Of a stretch of 64,000 nucleotides of DNA, positions 56,486-64,000 are shown in pieces. Under the pieces are notes generated by a model. It was given only the letters and a program-made list of their open reading frames with translations, had not been told where the DNA came from and made no database searches. How positions within the stretch are numbered: position 1 is the first letter of the stretch; each line of letters starts with the position of its first letter. The position numbers and the translations under genes were made by a program. This DNA comes from Monilinia fructicola (Eukaryota > Ascomycota > Leotiomycetes > Helotiales > Sclerotiniaceae). The stretch covers positions 2,108,001 through 2,172,000 of the forward strand of contig VICG01000010.1 of assembly GCA_008692225.1 (NCBI GenBank), written 5' to 3'.

Positions 56486-58500
56486 GGCGATAACAAGAGG
56501 AAAGGCTTTAGAAGGAAGGAAGGAAGGACGGAAGGAAGCACGGAGTAAGTAGGTACTGTACTCACTCAGTGTACTGTAGGAAATACAGAGTGGTGTAAAT
56601 AGTAAGTCGGTCGGGAAGTCTCGTTGTTCGGCTTCCCTCTTCTATCAAATGCGTGTGGAACCTCGAATGGACATGCAGATACAAGTAGATACAGAGTAGA
56701 TAAATAGGTGAAGAGGTGAATTAATACCTAGGTAAAAGGCAAGAGGTGATAATATATTACGAGCATGGATACTAGGCAGTTAATTAACTTGGGGAGATGA
56801 TTGATAAGGATGATCAAAAAGCAAATGCGTCATACAGTGTGAGAGTCATATTTAAAATACTAATCCCCCCTTAAGATGAACGAACTGCTTTGGTTTCAAC
56901 AAGCCGATGAATCTTCTTGCTCTTGCAAATTAACGGTCACGGCTGTTGTCATCAACAATGGCTCTTGTAATATGTTAAGAACTGACTCGAAGATACTACC
57001 GTAGTACTAATCTACTGTAAGCAAAGTGCATACACATATATACACACATACACATATACATATACACATATATACATATACACACATACACATATACACA
57101 CACACATATACACATACATACATACATACATATGGATTGGATATCAATAATCATACACACCACAATCAGTATACTATATACTCCATACATAACATACAGG
57201 ACCAAACCATCAATCTGAAATTAATAAATAAATTTCATTTCCCTTTAAGAATGCAATGGATGATGATATGACGGGTATTCAATCACTCGATACTTTGATA
57301 TGCAAATTAATCATATTAATTACCCAACTTGATAAATCAAAAGCAACCTTGGAAGCCCGGAAGAGAACAAAATATTACATTAATTATTTGCACTTATTAC
57401 AAAATAGTATCATATCGATGCGAATATCGGTGAGCCAAACATACTCCTCCGTACATATACACTTTCCTTTTATACGTAATACACACCATCCATACATATA
57501 CAGTACTAGGTATACATAAATACATAAAACCAAGTCCAATTTCAAGCGCAGATTAATCTATAGCCCATGCCAATCTAAACCTCTTGAGGCAATTAATCCT
57601 TTCGTTTTTTCTTTCGTCCTTTCGTCCTTTGTTTGTTTCGTGCTTTCGTTCGTTCTTTCTCTCTTTCTTTCTCCCCTTCTCCCCTTCAAATCATTCAACC
57701 TTCAGAAACTTTCACGAATCACGAAATAATACCGATAATAAGCATGAACGGTTCCAGTAGGAACTGCATGCGTTCAATTTAATAACAGAAAACGAAAAAG
57801 CCACCACCACCCACTCCGAAACAAAGTTGTGTTGATGGTCCAGCGGCTCGAAGCTTCCAGTCTAGCAGGCCGCGCAATTTTGCATCGGGGGTATTACCTA
57901 TTCAGTCATTCGAGGATGTGATCGACAGCAAGAGGATTCTGAAGACTAATTTTTCTAGGTTTGGTGGTACGAGATGGCATGAAAATGCTGGAATTGCGGT
58001 GCTTGGCATCTCGTGATGGCATTTTTGCTTCATCTAGAGTCCGCTCGAGAGATGGAAAATGGAAATAGGTTTCATAACGGTGCCGTATGAATCACGTCTC
58101 CTGTCAGTGCCTCAGATTGTCTGATGAGCCATGATTCGTCGAGCCGAGGGGCGACTCTTTTGGGTCGAGACTCGAGAGGGGATGGGATATTTTTGGAGTC
58201 ACAATTTCACGCGATGATGATAACAGCACAGAGAGAAACTGGGTTTTAATGAATTCTGCTACCAACTTCTGCTTTAATCTCGATGGATCGGTCGTACACT
58301 ATCTAAAAGTAGACACCTTGAGCCCATCTTAAAGGGGGCTTTACATAATCTGCCCAGGTGTACATCCACATTGGATGCTAGCCAAAGACTAATGGAAACA
58401 TTAGTGGAAGCTAATTGTCTAGGCCGTTTGATTTTGACGCCCGACTTTGTAAGCCGGTAGGTATCTGGATTTGTTGGTGTATCAAAGCCCATTTAATTTA
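56486..58500. other. geneless DNA with CACATATA and CTTTCGTC repeats
   Basis: CACATATACACATAC-type repeats at 57028-57130 and TTTCGTCC/CTTTC runs at 57600-57675. No gene supported. Confidence 0.5.
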
Positions 58501-61500
58501 TTCCGTCATTATTCAGGTTGAGACCGGATAAGAAATGAGGAAAAAAGGTATCAAATGACGGTGAGCTAGTGCGGTTATCAGACAGCGCCTAGTTTGCACC
58601 TGCTCATTATTACTGTATTGAAATGTCGGAGTATGAAGGAGGAGAACTGCAATTTCATCACCTCTTCGGTGTTTCCGTCTGCCAATGAGAGGGTGGTTCG
58701 GTCAGCTAAGAGCATGAGAGCTCGCATTCGCATCCACTAACTTCTCCTTTTCTTTCCCTCTTGGGAGCCTTTGCAAGATCGTGTGGAGATGCCTTCCAGC
58801 TTCCGGTCTATCTGCATGGCCAATCAAGATCCCAGCCTTTGCCGTTTGTTTACCCGGAGCACAACAAAATCATTCCTTCTTGTTCATTCAGCATCCATCT
58901 GAACGCTCGTTCAATATGTTATGTGTCGATTCACGAGACCACTCGTCGATGTTGAGGCTCACACCAAGTGACGTTGGAAAGATGGATCTTGATAGCTATT
59001 AAGTTTATTTTCACCCATGGTTAATTCCCAGGCTGAAGCGCCCAGTACCGGCATCGTGAACCATTCGTGGGGTGCCTGCGTTGGGGTTGTAAACCCTTCA
59101 AAAGCCTTGCACGTTGCCTCTGCCCTGCTGCCCTGCTGCCTCGGAGAATTAGACCGCTGTAAAAAATGAGCTCCCCTCGAGGATTGTCATCTCACACCAA
59201 CATGACAGGTCAGAGCGGGAGGGAGGGGGCCACGGTACACTTCTCCGATCTTGGTCTCTACACCACTAAATGACTACACCATCACAGTACATACAGTACA
59301 GTACAGTACGGTACAATTTAGTTTGTTTTTTTCGGATATCATAAAATAACATTATCGCCGCGACTGCGTTGATATCATATCATCGATCATCCATTCAGAA
59401 GGAGCCATTGGGACTCAGGTCCGATGCCACCGAGGTGTTTTCCATGCGCTCCTGTGGCACACAATCACACGAAGTAACATCGTTTTAAACCCAACCAAAC
59501 AACAGAACCAATGGCAAGAAAGAGTTCTATCAAAAAGTCGCGCATCACCGGAAAACCTCAACGGCAAAGGTTCCTGCTAAGAGAACATGCCGTTATTTTC
59601 TTCAACACCCATTTTCCATTGCATATCCTTCATACTGTATGATTAAAGCGACGATATGGTTTGTGCGCTTGCATGAGCAATTTATCGCAAGGATTGAGAA
59701 AATTTCTGGGCTTTTGGTGGAGGGCGCCACAAATCCCTGAGAAAACTTTCCTTTCAATCCCTCCCCTGTCAAGCGTGTTATGGGAATCGGATGGTTGTGA
59801 ACTTAAGACAGAACAAACCGTTGCACACTCTCTCTCTCCCAGCCCCTGTTTGACAGCTTGCAATTCCTTGTCGACGTTGATGCTTGCTTGCACTTACCCT
59901 ACTTAGATTGTGCCCACTGCCCACATGGGAAAAATGTCAATCTCAACCTCATGGCAAATATGCATGGGATGTAATGGATGGGACACACTTGTACCTTACA
60001 GCGAACCCAAATCATGTGAATTTCCAACGAATTTTGAGTCACGATAACGAGGGATGATTGACGTTGAACAATCGGACTTTCTCCAGCACAAGTAACCTAT
60101 TACCTGGGTCACGGGAAACACATACTGTATCTAGCCGTTCGAACGAAAAACTCGGGTCACCACGAGACCCGAGGAATAATCAGCGAGTGAGTGAGTGAGT
60201 GAGTGAGTGAGTAAAAATTATGGGATTCTGGCAAGTCCCGTCCGTCTGTTGTCGTGATTTAAACTCTTTCTTGGTTACCTCGACGCATATTGTTATTAGT
60301 CTTATTAGTCGAGATGCTATTTTTGTTATTCTTACTACAGTACTGTCTGTACTGTACTGTATCGTATCATCTGCAACACATCTCCTCATCTCTCCTCGGT
60401 GCTCCCCATGATCTAATTATCTACTGTATCTATCTTACTTATTAATGGCTTCCGAAGCAAGTCCTCTTAATCTCTGATAAAAAGAGACCGAGATGAGCAA
60501 CACGATGAATTATCGAACGGCATATACCTCAATGGAGTATAGGCAGAAAGGAAAACTTGTATTATACTTTGTTCGTATTCTTAACCGTAAGATTCAAGTT
60601 GGAACGGAACTTGGAACACTGGACGCACGTTTAAACACGAGCTATTTGCAGTGTTTGGCAATGATTAATCCTAACACATTAACACATTAATACGTCAAAT
60701 GCATTAAATGTATGAACTGTATGAAATGTACAGTATTATTGATCGAAGATCAAAACACCTTGATTTTAGGTTGCGAGATAATCGTTTCGACCCAACTCCA
60801 GAGTCCACAAGAACACAAGAGTCAAGACCGAATAGATACTGTACAGTAGATTATTGTGATCAGCAACTGCAGGTGAATGGGGTATCTTGCGAAACCCAAA
60901 AAGACTCTAACGACGTTTGAGAAGGCCAGGCTAAACCGCCCGAACTTAGACATTCTAACCTCAACGTTCCGCATGCTTCGCGGCATTAACCCTCACCGCG
61001 AAAGGATATGTGGCTGATCCAAGATGGAAGATGCTGGCTGCACTTGATCGTTGATGGCTTGCTTTCCTGAATCCTACGCTGCCGTATTGTGCAGAGTACG
61101 TACGGCAAGAGAGTGAAGTACACGACCAAGCAAGCACACCGGGCATTTATTTGACTTGATCTCAAGATATTCTCAATCATGCGATAGCCTATGCTGTACG
61201 GAGTACTGAATCCTAAACATTCGCTCGAGAGGAAGGTGATCCGAATGCAACTCTCAGGCATTATGGAAGACTTACGAGAGCCCTTGATACATGCATGCAT
61301 GGCCTTAATATCTTACCCGGCTCATTTGAATCAAGGCTCAAGAGCAGTGAAAATAAGAGATTCCAATCTTCAAGACACCAACGCGCCAATGAACTTGCAC
61401 GGTCTTTGAACTGAGTCTCCACCATTTCCCTATCTATAGTGGTAATGAATCTACTTACAGGCCAGCGACGGGGCTCAATCTTGAGTACATACTCCCTGAA

Positions 61501-64000
61501 ATTCCACCCCCACATACATGTTTCCACACACAGAGTTCTAGACTTATCTTTTTACGATATATTGTGTCTATAACAGCTCACCTACAGACTCACTCTGTTA
61601 CAAGCGGTAGTTACGCTTGATCCGGTAAACAAAATGATTGATTAATCTAATCCCAATGCTTTATGCATCTCCAATCCACACGGAACATGATGAAAAACGA
61701 TGAAAACGATTGATGTATTGCTACCGTTCTGGTGATAGTTCTCCATTTAATAATCCCATGAGTAATCAATCAATCAATCAGTCAATCAAAGCGATACTTT
61801 CTTCTAGTCAGAGAAAAAGGAAATAATACACTGCCACGTCGAGAGTTGCTCCGAGACATCCGCATTATCCAACCCATCCCCATGATCTCAAAAACTTTGC
61901 GCTGGAAGTCCTCTGACTGGCCCAACTTGATCCAGCTCAAAAGCAGCATTGTGAACTCACATGATCTTACACCTCCCACGCGGCGGCGGGCAACTTCCGC
62001 GCACCAATGGCACACAAGCACAGCCTTATATGTCGTTCCTGATATACCCTCCATAACGAGCAAGTCCCGATCTCAGCACACATGCAATGAAACGACTTGA
62101 ACGAATGAGCGTCTCACAGTAGCATCTTTGATGGAAAATGGATGATGCCGATATATACGTATTACGATATCAATATGATCAAAGGTGACACCATCTTGGC
62201 TGCAGCTTATCGTGTTTCTGTAGAGCACAGTCACTGGTACTCGACATGAATACTACGGATCGCCGAATCGCCACACACCCATCGCCGTATCCCATCCACC
62301 TCGCAGTCACGCAGGCCGAAAAGGATTACGCCACGTGCTGTGCCTCTCTTCAGCATGAGAGATTTTCCTCCCCTTCATTTCTCAGCTTGCGTGCGGGCCT
62401 GGAGCGAGGTGAGCAATGGTGATGTGAGAGTGCGCAGCGCCGTCTAAAATCCTACATACTTTGCTTCCCCTTCTCCTGCAGCATGCATGTGCTGACACGG
62501 AAGGATCAGTGACCCGCAGGACCGAGCAAGCCACAATATAAGATTTGATAGAAATATACTCGCGCTGGAAATTCAACCATTAGAAATAATATACCTACCT
62601 ACCTGTACGAACGTACGAAGATGATGATGATGATGATGATGCTGGTGACGGAAGAGAAGAAGCGTTTGCACGACTGGCTGCGGAAGAATACCGGTGGGGG
62701 AGCTCGATCCAAAATAATTTAATAAGAATCCCACCCAAAACATCGATACATACAGTGCTGTACTTTAATTGCGTTTGACGAGTCTGTGCTGCTGCAGTGG
62801 TCCTTTCTTCCTGCATCCAATCTCTCCCAAACTTCCGAATCGTTGGTAATCATCAATCATCAATCGCATCATCAAACGAGGAGAAGGACCTACAAACGTT
62901 CGTGCCGCACCTCCCTTTCGCATCCCCCACCATTTTAGGTAAGATGTGAAGAACCTCCTGCTCGTAAATCGTTCGATAATCACCACTCAATAAATCGTAC
63001 TGCACCCTACTTCGTACATAAAATAGGTAGCCGGCTGTAATAAGCTACGTCCAGCGAGGCACGCCCACTGCACCCTGATGAAAGAAGAACACAAAATATG
63101 CACCGCCATGCTGTGCGAGCGTAGGCCCATGCATGCGCGAGATAAAAGGGCGCAGGCTAAAAATAAGAACCGTGGGAACGCGCTCCTTGGTACGGACGGC
63201 CTCGAAAGCTGGGAAGGGATCCCAGAAGATCAGATGGAGACAGACGCGTACACGGATGGCGGATGGCGAGATGCGCTTGAGGATGTCGTGGATGGCTCTG
63301 CAATGTACTGTAGTCTGTGGTGACCGCTAACCGTACCGCGAATTCTGGTCGAGTCGCGCGACGGATCTGCTGTGAAGTTACAGCACATATATCTATCGAG
63401 ACGGGATGCAGGAAGCCGTTTCGTGGGATGGGCAAATCGGCGACTGGGACCGGGGGGGGGGGCTGTCGAGTGCTAATGGGTGAGAACCTGGAGCTCATGG
63501 CCTTTCTGGGGATCTGGGCGGTACAGTGACATCAACGATTTTTTTTTTCTTTTTTTTCTTTTTTCCTTTCTAGGGCTTTCCCTTCGTTTGGGTCCGCGAA
63601 ACCTGTTACTTGCTGTAAGGTTATGTTATGTGACATGGTGATGGCGGGAGGCAAGCACGCATGGAGGGACTCCTTGGTTAGAATCCTCGGGATCGTGGTG
63701 TACACGTGATTTACATAGATTACTTGAAGATGTCTTGATTGTGGTCAAGAGTACCGGTGGTGGAGATCTTGGTTCATGGTGGCATTTGCATATTGCAGGC
63801 TCCTGTCATGAAACACAAACGTCAAAGTAAACATGTATCGTTTTCTCAATGCCACACGTGCAATCGATCGATGCCTTTTAATCGCGCAAACGGACTAAAT
63901 ATCACGACATCCGCCAAAACAGGAAGTCAATTTGTCAAGCGACGTTCGACGCGTCTTCGAAGTGCATCCATTGATGTAGCATTCAGTATTGTCTTCTATG
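58501..64000. other. geneless DNA to the window end
   Basis: No reading frame here has recognisable family features. Repeats: CAGTACAGTACAGTACGG (59290-59310), GAGT tetramers (60185-60212), TCAATCAA (61765-61785), GATGATGAT (62620-62643), a G10 run (63451-63460) and T-rich tracts (63539-63570). A gene may begin beyond the right edge. Confidence 0.45.

Noticed and set aside
3868..61205. TACTCCGT/ACGGAGTA as an over-represented word
   Set aside because: About nine copies is close to my rough chance expectation for a 7-base core on both strands; only the local hairpin was kept as a finding.

Overview
This is nuclear DNA of a filamentous ascomycete. Genes carry several short introns (about 50-150 bp, GTAAGT/GTGAGT donors, CAG/TAG acceptors, one textbook TACTAAC branch site), the long intergenic stretches are full of simple repeats, and two AT-rich islands look mutated by RIP (repeat-induced point mutation). 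From memory of family members the proteins read most like Helotiales/Sclerotiniaceae (Botrytis, Sclerotinia, Monilinia). That placement is inference; I could not search a database.

Layout. 1.1-2.5 kb: G-protein beta subunit (minus). 2.5-7.3 kb: repeat-rich, geneless, with an octamer minisatellite. 7.3-8.8 kb: adenosine-deaminase-like gene (plus) with a decayed N-terminal part. 8.8-18.2 kb: a large geneless block with a 12-mer and an octamer repeat, a RIP-degraded Tc1/mariner transposon bounded by perfect inverted repeats (10.55-12.02 kb), and an AT island (13.4-15.2 kb) hosting a small intact MITE. 18.2-20.9 kb: an 894-residue membrane-anchored coiled-coil protein. 23.0-24.2 kb: a repeat-bearing hypothetical protein. 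27.2-43.1 kb is the gene-dense core: SRP14, ribonucleotide reductase small subunit, a DUF4112 protein, mRNA-decapping Dcp2, mitochondrial Iba57/Caf17, a DNAJC17/Cwf23-like J protein, a DUF1308 protein and a cysteine-rich unknown. 46.1-47.0 kb: a broken, doubtful proline-rich coding region. 48.2-50.9 kb: a MedA/Acr1/Ren1-type developmental regulator (minus). 51-64 kb: no gene that I can support.

The genes are mostly housekeeping (signalling, dNTP supply, protein targeting, mRNA decay, Fe-S assembly, splicing-associated J protein) and do not form a cluster. The most informative overall feature is that at least nine otherwise well-conserved genes are interrupted by small indels, nearly all 1 nt and mostly in short homopolymers, while introns, codon use and active-site residues stay intact. 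I read this as uncorrected long-read assembly error rather than pseudogenisation, except in the N-terminal third of the deaminase, where damage is deeper. The most novel sequence structures are the RIP-gutted transposon with untouched 29-bp ends, the TA-flanked MITE with a GC hairpin module that recurs 2.2 kb away, and an approximately 70-bp diverged tandem repeat (about eight units) beside the cysteine-rich gene.
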